A stretch of 45,054 nucleotides of DNA from Bacilli bacterium (GTDB lineage: Bacteria > Bacillota_I > Bacilli_A > RFN20 > CAG-826). Made by a program: the position numbers and the translations under genes. The stretch lies in the NCBI GenBank assembly GCA_900767605.1, contig CAAFZT010000056.1, forward strand, positions 1 to 45,054, written 5' to 3'. Below the pieces are notes generated by a model. The model was given only the letters and a program-made list of their open reading frames with translations, was not told where the DNA came from and made no database searches. This document shows positions 6,973-14,649 of this stretch, piece by piece. How positions within the stretch are numbered: the stretch's first letter is position 1; the number at the start of each line of letters is the position of its first letter.

Positions 6973-8691
6973 ATGGAAAAAATGGATAGAAAAGCCGAAA
7001 TCAAAAAAATCAAAGCGGAAACCCGCACGGAAAAGATTCAGCAGAAGGCGGTTCAAGAGCAAAAAGAACGCATTCATCGCAATATGGTCGCCTATGAAAA
7101 ACGTCATAAAAGAGAACGCAAAATTGCTCCGAAGGATTCTTTCATTTCCTTGCAGCACATCAATAAAATCTACGATAACCACGTTCAAGCCGTTTATGAC
7201 TTCAACCTCGAAATCAAGCAGCACGAATTCATCGTCTTCGTTGGGCCGTCTGGATGCGGCAAATCCACGACTCTTCGTATGATCGCGGGATTAGAGAACA
7301 TCACTGCGGGCGACTTATATATCGATCACGTCTATGCTAATGATTTGGAACCGAAGAACCGCGATATCGCGATGGTTTTCCAATCCTATGCCCTTTATCC
7401 CCATAAAACGGTCGCGGGTAATATGTCTTTCGGCCTTAAAATCCGCAAGTTCCCGACGGCTTTGAAAGATAAAGATGGCAACCCTGTTTTGGAGATCAAC
7501 AAAGGGTTGATCCATGACCTCGAAAAGGAAAAGAAGAACCTTTTGCTCTTCAAGGAAGACTGCTTGAAGAACGAACCGGAAAAAGTCGAATCCATCGATA
7601 AAGACATCGCCGAGCTCGAAGAGAAAATCGAATATTTAAAAGTTACCCCGGTTCAAAAATATGTGAACCGTCACATGGATAAGGAAACGATTCGCGAACG
7701 GGTTTTAAACGCCGCGAAAATTCTTCAAATCACCGAGTACCTCGATCGCAAGCCCAAAGCCCTTTCCGGGGGCCAATGCCAACGCGTCGCGTTAGGCAGA
7801 GCCATCGTCCGCAACGCCAAAGTCTTCTTGATGGACGAACCTTTGTCGAACCTCGACGCCAAACTCCGCGTTCAAATGCGTTCGGAAATCATCAAACTCC
7901 ATAACCAACTGAATGCCACGACGATTTATGTCACCCATGACCAAACCGAGGCCATGACGATGGCCACGCGCATTGTCGTCATGAATAAAGGCTATATCCA
8001 ACAAATCGGAACCCCGGTGGAGATTTATAACCACCCAGCGAACCTCTTTGTTGCGACCTTCATCGGTTCCCCAGCTATGAACCTTTTCCCGACGACGTTA
8101 AACAAAAGAACGCTCCATTTTGAAAACGGTTATTCCATTGTTCTAGAACCCGAACAAATCAAAAAGGTCACGGAGTTTTACGAAAGCGAACTAGCCAAGT
8201 GCAAGGAAGAAAAAGAGCAACTGCTCGTGAATTTTGAGGAACGGAATCTTTTACTCGATAAGTTAGAACATTTGAAGACCCTTCCGGATTCCATCAAAAA
8301 AGACGAGGAAATCAAAAAGACTTCGTTTGAACTCGAACACGTCATCCGTAGCAATGAACGCCTTGCTTATTTGGAGAAGGCCATCGAAGCCTATGAAGCG
8401 TATCTAAAAGACGGGGAATATAAAGTCACCTTTGGCATTCGCCCCGAAGACATCTACGAAAAGGACAAAGTCTTTACGGATGGCAAATTGAGCAAGCCCA
8501 TCGCGGGGGTAGTCAACGTCCCCGAATTGCTCGGCCACGAATATTTCATTCACATCGACTTCGATTCGGCGGATTTGGTCGCCAAGATTGCCGCCAAACG
8601 CACGATTTCCGCGGAAGAGAAAATCGAGGTCGTCTTGGATCTATCCAGAGCCCATATCTTTGATACGGTTTCCACCAAAATCATTTTATAA
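6973..8691 (+). CDS. msmK: Sugar ABC transporter ATP-binding protein (MsmK/UgpC type) with insertions
   Basis: A 572-aa ATPase that powers carbohydrate import, probably for the LplB-type permease pair encoded at 11029-12885. All ABC motifs are present: Walker A GPSGCGKSTT (91-100), Q-loop Q137, signature LSGGQ (264-268), Walker B VFLMDEP (284-290) and H-loop H322 (THDQ). It is about 200 residues longer than the usual 360-380 aa. A lysine/glutamate-rich N-terminal extension (1-55) precedes the domain, a charged helical insert (about 163-245) separates the Q-loop and signature, and a coiled-coil-like insert (about 397-478) interrupts the C-terminal regulatory domain. Mollicutes UgpC/MsmK proteins show the same kind of enlargement. 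RBS GGAG lies 8-9 nt before the ATG. Many sugar importers share one such ATPase, so it may serve several transporters. Confidence 0.9.
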   Translation: MEKMDRKAEIKKIKAETRTEKIQQKAVQEQKERIHRNMVAYEKRHKRERKIAPKDSFISLQHINKIYDNHVQAVYDFNLEIKQHEFIVFVGPSGCGKSTTLRMIAGLENITAGDLYIDHVYANDLEPKNRDIAMVFQSYALYPHKTVAGNMSFGLKIRKFPTALKDKDGNPVLEINKGLIHDLEKEKKNLLLFKEDCLKNEPEKVESIDKDIAELEEKIEYLKVTPVQKYVNRHMDKETIRERVLNAAKILQITEYLDRKPKALSGGQCQRVALGRAIVRNAKVFLMDEPLSNLDAKLRVQMRSEIIKLHNQLNATTIYVTHDQTEAMTMATRIVVMNKGYIQQIGTPVEIYNHPANLFVATFIGSPAMNLFPTTLNKRTLHFENGYSIVLEPEQIKKVTEFYESELAKCKEEKEQLLVNFEERNLLLDKLEHLKTLPDSIKKDEEIKKTSFELEHVIRSNERLAYLEKAIEAYEAYLKDGEYKVTFGIRPEDIYEKDKVFTDGKLSKPIAGVVNVPELLGHEYFIHIDFDSADLVAKIAAKRTISAEEKIEVVLDLSRAHIFDTVSTKIIL

Positions 8692-8692
8692 T
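8687..8692 (+). promoter_or_regulatory. TATAAT positioned for leaderless transcription of the RDD gene
   Basis: A perfect TATAAT overlaps the stop codon of the ATPase gene and ends 7 nt before the ATG at 8700. The downstream gene has no Shine-Dalgarno sequence. A transcript starting about 7 nt after the -10 would begin at the start codon. The -35 match is poor (TTGATA with 21-nt spacing). Confidence 0.35.
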
Positions 8693-8699
8693 TCCCGCT

Positions 8700-10064
8700 A
8701 TGGAGAAGAAGTACGCCTCCCAATATCGAAACGAAGGCTTCTTATCGGGGGCGAGAAGAATCTATGCCTCGTTGCTAGACGCTTTGATTTTAAGCGTTGT
8801 TTCCTTTTGCGTGCTCCTTGCTTCTAGCGCCATCGTCGGCTCCGTCCCTTCTTATTCTTCCAAAATGGAAACCATCAACCGTTCCAGGGAAGACATGTAC
8901 CGTTTGGAAGAGGAAACCAAACTTTTTGAATTTCCTCTCAAAGAAGACGAATCCAAAAATTACGATACCCCCGTCTCCCAAGATGAGGTCTTTAAGAAGT
9001 ACGCCTTAAGTCACATCCTTTATTCCTATTCGACCTATCAGGAAGAATGGGACGCTAAATTCACTCGAAATGACGATAATCCCCTTGGCAAAGGAAACGA
9101 ATATCATGTCGCCTCCGCCTCCTATTCCACCGACGTTCTCGCTTATTTCTTCGTGGAATACGCCAAAGAAAACAATGAAAACGATAATTTGTTCTCTTTG
9201 GAAGGGCAAAGTTATGAAGCCCATTATAAAAATATCCTTAAAGATAATTCCAAAGGGGCTAGCTGGAATTATTTAGAAGGCGAAGACACCCTGCCGGTTT
9301 TGAAATTGGATTATGCCCACACGCTTTATCGCTACCTTTATTTTGGAGAAGGCGGCCAAGAAGGGCTCAATTCCTATAATTTCCTCATTAGCCAATACCA
9401 GGGCGTGTTTACCAAGGCGGGGGAAATTCTATTCCAAAGCACCCGTTATCAAGAGTTATATACCCGCTATCATTCGAATTATGCGAGCTGTTCCAAAATC
9501 ATTTCGCTATTTTCTTTTATCGGTTATGTCCTTTCGTTCCTCTTTTGCATTTTATTGCCTAGCCTCCTCACCAAAAATGGTCAAACGATTGGGCTAATCG
9601 CTTTCAAAGGCGCGGTGATCCAAAAAGATGGGCTGGACGTATCCAAAGGCCAGATCCTGCTCCGATCTCTCGTCTCCTTTTTCTCCTTTTTCTCCACCTT
9701 ATTCTTCGCCTGCTTCTTTGCCGGCGGGCTCAATAGCGGATGGATGTATCCCCTCTTTTCGATTGGGGACGCGGGTATTTCCCTCTTCAATATCACGATC
9801 ATTCTATTCATCGTCCCCATCGTGAATACCTTAGTGATGCTCATAAGAAAAGACCATCGTGCCTTAACGGAGCTTGTTAGCGATTCCATTGTCGTCGATA
9901 CCCGTTATTACGTGGATCATCAATGCGAAGAAGAAGCCAAAATCCAAGAGGCAAAAGAAAAGGAAGAGGCGAAACTCTACGAAGCCGACCTTCCTTATTT
10001 CGATTCCACTTGTTTTCGTAACACCGAAAGGGACGAATCGTCCCCCGACGATAAGAAGAATTAA
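8700..10064 (+). CDS. RDD-family membrane protein with large extracytoplasmic loop
   Basis: A 454-aa integral membrane protein. TM1 is at about residues 24-48, entered by the R/D-bearing helix RRIYASLLDALILS. A long polar, probably extracytoplasmic segment follows (about 50-265). Then come TM segments at about 268-290, 328-350 and 362-385, and a charged cytoplasmic tail. The stretch KNGQTIGLIAFKGAVI followed by LLRSL is the RDD pattern between the second and third helices. RDD proteins have mixed or unknown roles, some being linked to transport or envelope function. It sits 8 nt after the ABC ATPase gene without an SD, so it may be coupled or leaderless. Its stop codon overlaps that of the convergent AraC gene. 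Its presence in a sugar locus suggests a transport-related role, but this is inference. Confidence 0.7.
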   Translation: MEKKYASQYRNEGFLSGARRIYASLLDALILSVVSFCVLLASSAIVGSVPSYSSKMETINRSREDMYRLEEETKLFEFPLKEDESKNYDTPVSQDEVFKKYALSHILYSYSTYQEEWDAKFTRNDDNPLGKGNEYHVASASYSTDVLAYFFVEYAKENNENDNLFSLEGQSYEAHYKNILKDNSKGASWNYLEGEDTLPVLKLDYAHTLYRYLYFGEGGQEGLNSYNFLISQYQGVFTKAGEILFQSTRYQELYTRYHSNYASCSKIISLFSFIGYVLSFLFCILLPSLLTKNGQTIGLIAFKGAVIQKDGLDVSKGQILLRSLVSFFSFFSTLFFACFFAGGLNSGWMYPLFSIGDAGISLFNITIILFIVPIVNTLVMLIRKDHRALTELVSDSIVVDTRYYVDHQCEEEAKIQEAKEKEEAKLYEADLPYFDSTCFRNTERDESSPDDKKN

Positions 10065-10939
10065 CCCAAATTCACCGAAATCTTTTGCTTATATTTCGAG
10101 GGGGGCACCCCGTAATATTTTTTGAATCGCTTCGTAAAATAGAACTGGTTTTTATAGCCAACCGCTTCTGCGATTTGATCCATCGTCAAGGAACGATGGT
10201 TCAATAATTCAATGGCTTTTTTCATGCGCATCTCATCCACGTACTGGATGGGGGTGATCCCCGTTTGGGATTTGTATAGCCGCGTGATATAAGATTGCGA
10301 GAAGCAGAACTTCTCAGCGACTGCCCCGATCGACAGATTGGAATCGTTATAATGGAGATAGAGATATCGTTCGATTTGCTTCACGATTTCTTCTTTCTTC
10401 GAGATGAGGGCGGTCTCGCCTTTGGGAAACTGCTTGGTCAAAAAAGAAAATATTTTGAACAGATAGCTAATAATCAATAACGGTTCGGATTCCTCCGTGG
10501 AAAGACTATCCTCGTAAATCATTTTAGACAAAAGTTTCGCCAGGTCTTTTTCCTTGGAATCCTCAAACACGAAATGGGAGAGGCTGAAGGAGGTCGTCTC
10601 CAAAATCGATTTGACGGTGGAGCCATTGAATTCGATCCAAATGTAGGACCAAGGATTCTTTTTATCCGGTTCGTAGATGGCGTTGCTATGAGGAGGAAAA
10701 AGGAACAAACTCCCCTGATGGACGGACTTATTGGTTCCTTCCAGAGTGATGTTTCCTTGCCCGGATAAGACATAATGGAGAATGTAGCAGGACTTATTGG
10801 ATTTGATTTTCGCCTTGGTCTTTTTGCAACGTTCAAATCCCACGACAAGCGGAATCACCGAAAAGTCGTAGTTATTGGGGATGTAACTATAATAAACGTC
10901 TTTCTTTAAAACGTCGCGATAAGCTTCTTCCATACCCAA
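10061..10939 (-). CDS. AraC-family transcriptional regulator
   Basis: A 292-aa regulator. The N-terminal half (about 30-110) is a cupin-type sugar-sensing domain (YILHYVLSGQGNITLEG, then a LFPP turn). The C-terminal ~100 residues contain the two AraC helix-turn-helix motifs: LSIGAVAEKFCFSQSYITRLYK and LTMDQIAEAVGYKNQFYFTKRFKK, each cut here for length, ending with the PSKYKQ signature. It is divergent from the permease-led operon at 11029 with an 89-bp gap that contains that operon's promoter. The obvious role is ligand-dependent activation of the glycan operon. Its stop shares TTAA with the stop of the convergent RDD gene. Confidence 0.9.
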   Translation of the reverse strand: MGMEEAYRDVLKKDVYYSYIPNNYDFSVIPLVVGFERCKKTKAKIKSNKSCYILHYVLSGQGNITLEGTNKSVHQGSLFLFPPHSNAIYEPDKKNPWSYIWIEFNGSTVKSILETTSFSLSHFVFEDSKEKDLAKLLSKMIYEDSLSTEESEPLLIISYLFKIFSFLTKQFPKGETALISKKEEIVKQIERYLYLHYNDSNLSIGAVAEKFCFSQSYITRLYKSQTGITPIQYVDEMRMKKAIELLNHRSLTMDQIAEAVGYKNQFYFTKRFKKYYGVPPSKYKQKISVNLG

Positions 10940-11024
10940 ATAGTTTATATCAAAAACATTGAAATATCAAAAAAGTATATAAATGAGATGAAATCGTATA
11001 TTCTTTCCATTCGGAAGTCGCCCC

Positions 11025-11043
11025 TATAATGGAAGCGCTTCCA
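11025..11043 (+). promoter_or_regulatory. TATAAT -10 followed by perfect 14-bp operator palindrome
   Basis: TATAAT (11025-11030) overlaps the first base of TGGAAGCGCTTCCA (11030-11043), a perfect palindrome that matches the cre / LacI-family operator core. A regulator bound there would cover the transcription start. This is the promoter region of the permease-lipoprotein-glycosidase operon. The -35 is weak, which fits a promoter needing the divergent AraC activator. Confidence 0.55.
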
Positions 11044-12021
11044 GCAATTATGGAAAAAAATGCAGTGAAATTCAGCGAAACGGAGCTTGTTCGTAAGCCC
11101 AAACCGAGAAGCTTGTGGTCCAAATGGGGAATCACTTTGTTCCTCATGGCTTTGCCGACGGTCATTTATGTCTTCATTTTCCATTACATGCCCTTAGAAG
11201 GACTGATTATTTCTTTTAAGAACTACAATTCCTTTCAAGGCACTTGGGGATCCCCCTGGACGACGATGGGCGGCTTCAAGCATTTCTATACCTTCATCAC
11301 GTCTCCCAATTTTTGGACATTGATGAAGAACACCTTGGTCTTAAGCGTCCTTTCCATCGTCTTCAACTCCACCCTTCCGATTTTGTACGCCCTCTTCTTG
11401 AACGAGGTCCGATACAAGTGGGCGAAGAAGACGATTCAAATCATTATGTACGCCCCCTATTTCATCTCGACTGTTGTTTTGGTGGGTATCCTCTTTGTTT
11501 TGTTCCGCGCTGAAACCGGGGCCATCACCAAAATCCTCATGGCCCTTGGCTTTGATTCGGTGAGCGCAATGTCCAACCCCAAAGCCTTCGTGGCAATCTA
11601 TGTCATCTCTGGGCTTTGGCAGGGGTTAGGCTGGTGGTCCATCGTTTATATGGGCAGCTTGGCCAATGTGGATCCCAGTTTGCACGATGCCGCCAAAATC
11701 GATGGAGCGGGACGCTTCCGTCGCATCTTCTCCGTCAATTTCCCCTCGATCATCCCCCTTGCGATCATCATGCTCATCATGTCGATCGGCAACATCCTCA
11801 ACGTTGGCTTTGAAAAAGTCTATTTGATGTACACCCCTGGCAATAGCATTAGCAGCGAAATCATTTCGACCTATGTTTACCGCATTTCCTTCCCGGACTA
11901 CGGGGCTCCCCAATTCTCCTATGCGACCGCGATTGGTTTATTCAATAGCGTCATCAACATCATCATCCTCGTGGTGGCGAACTTCATCTCCAAGAAAGTG
12001 AGCGACAATTCGCTGTGGTAA
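11029..12021 (+). CDS. lplB: Oligosaccharide ABC transporter permease, LplB type
   Basis: A 330-aa inner-membrane permease of the MalF-like/LplB group. After a polar N-terminus it has a first helix (WGITLFLMALPTVIYVFIFHY) and the family motif of the form YMPLEGLIISFKNY. Further helices span about 100-320, and the EAA loop is recognisable as LHDAAKIDGAGRFRRIFSVNFP (split here by family convention: DAA, IDGAGRF). It works with the permease at 12028, the lipoprotein at 12898 and probably the ATPase at 6973. The start is uncertain: the ATG at 11029 overlaps the -10 hexamer, so the in-frame ATG at 11050 may be the real start; neither has a good SD. Confidence 0.88.
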   Translation: MEALPAIMEKNAVKFSETELVRKPKPRSLWSKWGITLFLMALPTVIYVFIFHYMPLEGLIISFKNYNSFQGTWGSPWTTMGGFKHFYTFITSPNFWTLMKNTLVLSVLSIVFNSTLPILYALFLNEVRYKWAKKTIQIIMYAPYFISTVVLVGILFVLFRAETGAITKILMALGFDSVSAMSNPKAFVAIYVISGLWQGLGWWSIVYMGSLANVDPSLHDAAKIDGAGRFRRIFSVNFPSIIPLAIIMLIMSIGNILNVGFEKVYLMYTPGNSISSEIISTYVYRISFPDYGAPQFSYATAIGLFNSVINIIILVVANFISKKVSDNSLW

Positions 12022-12027
12022 TGGCTT

Positions 12028-12885
12028 ATGAAACGCATTAATTCTGAAAAAGTATTCGACGTTGTCATCACCATCGTCATGGGCGTGATCGCCGTTTTGT
12101 TCCTGCTCCCTTTGCTTAACGTTTTGGCCTGCAGTTTCTCTAGCCCCGATAAGGTCGTGGCTGGTGAAGTCGGACTCATCCCGGTGGAATTCACCTTGGA
12201 TGGGTATAAGAAGGTTTTTGCTAACGACAGTTTGATTCGCGGTTTCTTGAATTCCCTTCTTTATACCTTCCTCGGCACGGTGATTCAGGTCACCCTCCAG
12301 ATGCTTTGTGCCTATCCTTTGTCCCGTCGTGACTTCAAGGGGCGGAAGTTCCTCAATATCTTCTTGACCCTCACGATGTTTATTAGCGGTGGCATGATTC
12401 CGACCTACCTTCTCATTTCGAAGCTCCAAATGCTTGATACGATGTGGGCCATTATCATCCCAGGATGCGTGAGTGTTTCTAATATCATCGTCATCCGCAC
12501 CTACATGTCCACCTCGATTCCCCATGAACTACAAGAAGCGGCTCGAATCGATGGCTGCAGCGATTTCCAAATCTTCCTGCGCGTCATCCTTCCCCTTTGC
12601 CGTCCCATTCTCTTCGTCATGGTGCTTTACGCGATCGTTGGATATTGGAACAACTATTTCAACGCCCTTCTTTATATTCAATCCACCGATCTCTACCCCT
12701 TGCAGCGCGTCCTTCAGGACATGCTCGTCTCCAATGGCAATAGCCTTGGCGGGGGAGACCCGAACCTGCAGGAGCAGCTGAAGTACGTCACGATCGTCGT
12801 GAGCTCTTTGCCGTTACTGATTATTTATCCGTTCTTCCAGAAATACTTTGAAAAAGGTGTTGTCATGGGCGGAGTCAAAGGATAG
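12028..12885 (+). CDS. lplC: Oligosaccharide ABC transporter permease, LplC/YtcP type
   Basis: A 285-aa partner permease with six membrane helices, starting with IVMGVIAVLFLLPLLNVLA. The EAA motif reads HELQEAARIDGCSDFQIF, and the protein ends in the typical FEKGVVMGGVKG tail of this subfamily, whose members import complex or acidic oligosaccharides in Bacilli. It begins 6 nt after the LplB stop and forms the transmembrane heterodimer with it. It is followed after 12 nt by the binding-protein gene with its own GGAGG-type RBS. Confidence 0.92.
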   Translation: MKRINSEKVFDVVITIVMGVIAVLFLLPLLNVLACSFSSPDKVVAGEVGLIPVEFTLDGYKKVFANDSLIRGFLNSLLYTFLGTVIQVTLQMLCAYPLSRRDFKGRKFLNIFLTLTMFISGGMIPTYLLISKLQMLDTMWAIIIPGCVSVSNIIVIRTYMSTSIPHELQEAARIDGCSDFQIFLRVILPLCRPILFVMVLYAIVGYWNNYFNALLYIQSTDLYPLQRVLQDMLVSNGNSLGGGDPNLQEQLKYVTIVVSSLPLLIIYPFFQKYFEKGVVMGGVKG

Positions 12886-12897
12886 GAGGATAGTCCA

Positions 12898-14649
12898 ATG
12901 AAAATGAAAAAATCCCTTTTTGGAGCTTTGCTTCTTGTAAGCGCTTGCAGCGCCCTCGCCGGTTGCGGCGGAGGTGTCTCTTATGACGCGGAAAATTTCT
13001 TGCCGAATGGGACGAGCGATAACCCCTATCAAATCGTCAAGGATCCCGTGACCATCAAAATCTTTGCCCCTCATTCTAGTGGCAACCCCGAATACAAAGA
13101 TTTGAAGATGTTCAAGAAGCTTTCTGAGCTGACGAACCTTCAATTCGAATTCACGACCCCGGATACCTCGGCTTATCAACCCCGCCGCGCGGCTGTTTGG
13201 GAAGACCGGAACTACAAACCCGACCTTTTCCTTTTCAACAATCCGATTTCGGAGCAAGTCCAATACGCGGAGATGGGCTTTGACGCCCTTACCCCGTTTA
13301 ACGATGCCTCTTACTCGGATTCCACGGGAGAAGTCGGTTCCTTGATCGACAATTACATGCCGACCTATAAGAAATTGCTCGATAACAATTTTGGCATCGA
13401 TGCTACAAAAGAAGACGCGAAGGAAACCGCGACCGTGAGCAACGGTAAGATGTATTGCTCGTTGTCGGTAAAAGACGTCGCTAGAGATTTGACCTACAAG
13501 ATGTTCATCAATAACGTCTGGATCAAAAATATCTACGCTTCTTATCCGAATTCTTATGCAAAAACCCACAATATCGACGACGCGTCTAAGATTTTAACGA
13601 TCGACGATTATGTTGGGATCCTCACCGATTTCAATACCTTCGACGCGAACAATAACGGCAGGACCAACGATGAAATTGCCGTTTCGTCCAAGGCGTTTGA
13701 ATATCTCCGCAATTTCATTCTCCAAAGCTATGGCTATGTTTCCTATAGCTGCGAACTAGAAAACGACGGTTCCCGTTTCACCTACGTCCCTTCTACGAAC
13801 GCGTTCCGTTCCTACTTAAAAACGGCCCGTTCCATGTGGGACGCCGGATTAATGGACCGTTCCACGACTGAGAATAAATCGGATACGAATATGGCGACTA
13901 ACGGCAAGCGCCTCGGCTCTTTTGTGGCCGCCGCTCCCTATATCATCACCACGCAATCTCAAGACTCCAATAACTTAAAAGAAGACGGCACCCCCTATAA
14001 CTATGACGAAGAATACGTCACGGTGGGCCCCTTGCTCTCCTCTTCCTATTCGGGTCCGCGTATTCAATTAGGCCTAGGCTATTTCCGTCCGGATGGAGCC
14101 TGCATCCCAACTGCTTCGGTCTATAAACGCGAAGTGGCCCGCTTAATCGACATTATGTATAGCGACCTTGGCACCCAACTCATCTCCTATGGTTACGAAG
14201 GAGAAGATTGGACTTGGGACGATGCTTCTAAATCCGGCTGGACCTTCCATGTCCCCTCTACCTGGACTGGGAACCAAGAGGATTACCGTGCCCAAATTAC
14301 CCCGAACGTCGGAAGCGCTTCCGCCCTTTATTGGAGCAATGAATTCGTTGGCAAGATGAACGATGAAATCATCACGCGCCTCAACCGTCAATCGGAAATC
14401 TATACCCCCTACCTTAAGACTCCCGAACCCGCTAAATACAAATTCACTAGCAGCGAATACGACCAGATTTCGACGATCAAAGCTTCGCTAGACAACCAAA
14501 TCACCTATTACGAAGCTTCCTTCATCACTGGCTCCCTCGATCCCAATTCCGATAAGGATTGGAAGGATTATCTTTCCACCATCTCTCGCTTCAAAAGCAC
14601 CGAATTGGAGCAAATCTACAACACGATGCTAGCGAGGTATAACGGATGA
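12898..14649 (+). CDS. lplA: Extracellular oligosaccharide-binding lipoprotein, LplA type
   Basis: A 583-aa solute-binding lipoprotein of the ABC importer. The signal peptide ends in a lipobox LAGC, giving lipid-modified Cys23. Beyond it lies a two-lobed periplasmic-binding-type fold with the segment VTIKIFAPHSSGNPEYKD near residue 50, typical of LplA/YtcQ proteins, whose length (500-580 aa) it matches. AGGAGGATAG precedes the ATG. The stop codon overlaps the next ATG (ATGA), coupling translation to the beta-helix lipoprotein. A cre-like sequence, TGTAAGCGCTTGCA (12936-12949), lies within the signal-peptide codons. The ligand is unknown; the neighbouring enzymes suggest an arabinose/galactose/rhamnose-containing oligosaccharide. 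Confidence 0.9.
   Translation: MKMKKSLFGALLLVSACSALAGCGGGVSYDAENFLPNGTSDNPYQIVKDPVTIKIFAPHSSGNPEYKDLKMFKKLSELTNLQFEFTTPDTSAYQPRRAAVWEDRNYKPDLFLFNNPISEQVQYAEMGFDALTPFNDASYSDSTGEVGSLIDNYMPTYKKLLDNNFGIDATKEDAKETATVSNGKMYCSLSVKDVARDLTYKMFINNVWIKNIYASYPNSYAKTHNIDDASKILTIDDYVGILTDFNTFDANNNGRTNDEIAVSSKAFEYLRNFILQSYGYVSYSCELENDGSRFTYVPSTNAFRSYLKTARSMWDAGLMDRSTTENKSDTNMATNGKRLGSFVAAAPYIITTQSQDSNNLKEDGTPYNYDEEYVTVGPLLSSSYSGPRIQLGLGYFRPDGACIPTASVYKREVARLIDIMYSDLGTQLISYGYEGEDWTWDDASKSGWTFHVPSTWTGNQEDYRAQITPNVGSASALYWSNEFVGKMNDEIITRLNRQSEIYTPYLKTPEPAKYKFTSSEYDQISTIKASLDNQITYYEASFITGSLDPNSDKDWKDYLSTISRFKSTELEQIYNTMLARYNG
12936..12949. promoter_or_regulatory. cre-like site inside the binding-protein coding start
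   Basis: TGTAAGCGCTTGCA matches the catabolite-responsive element consensus at all core positions. CcpA roadblock sites commonly lie in early coding sequence, so this could mediate glucose repression. It also simply encodes V-S-A-C in a signal peptide, so chance is possible. Confidence 0.4.

Noticed and set aside
14310..14323. cre-like palindrome CGGAAGCGCTTCCG
   Set aside because: It lies deep inside the binding-protein gene, where it simply encodes a G-S-A-S stretch, and lacks the flanking T/A positions of the upstream sites.
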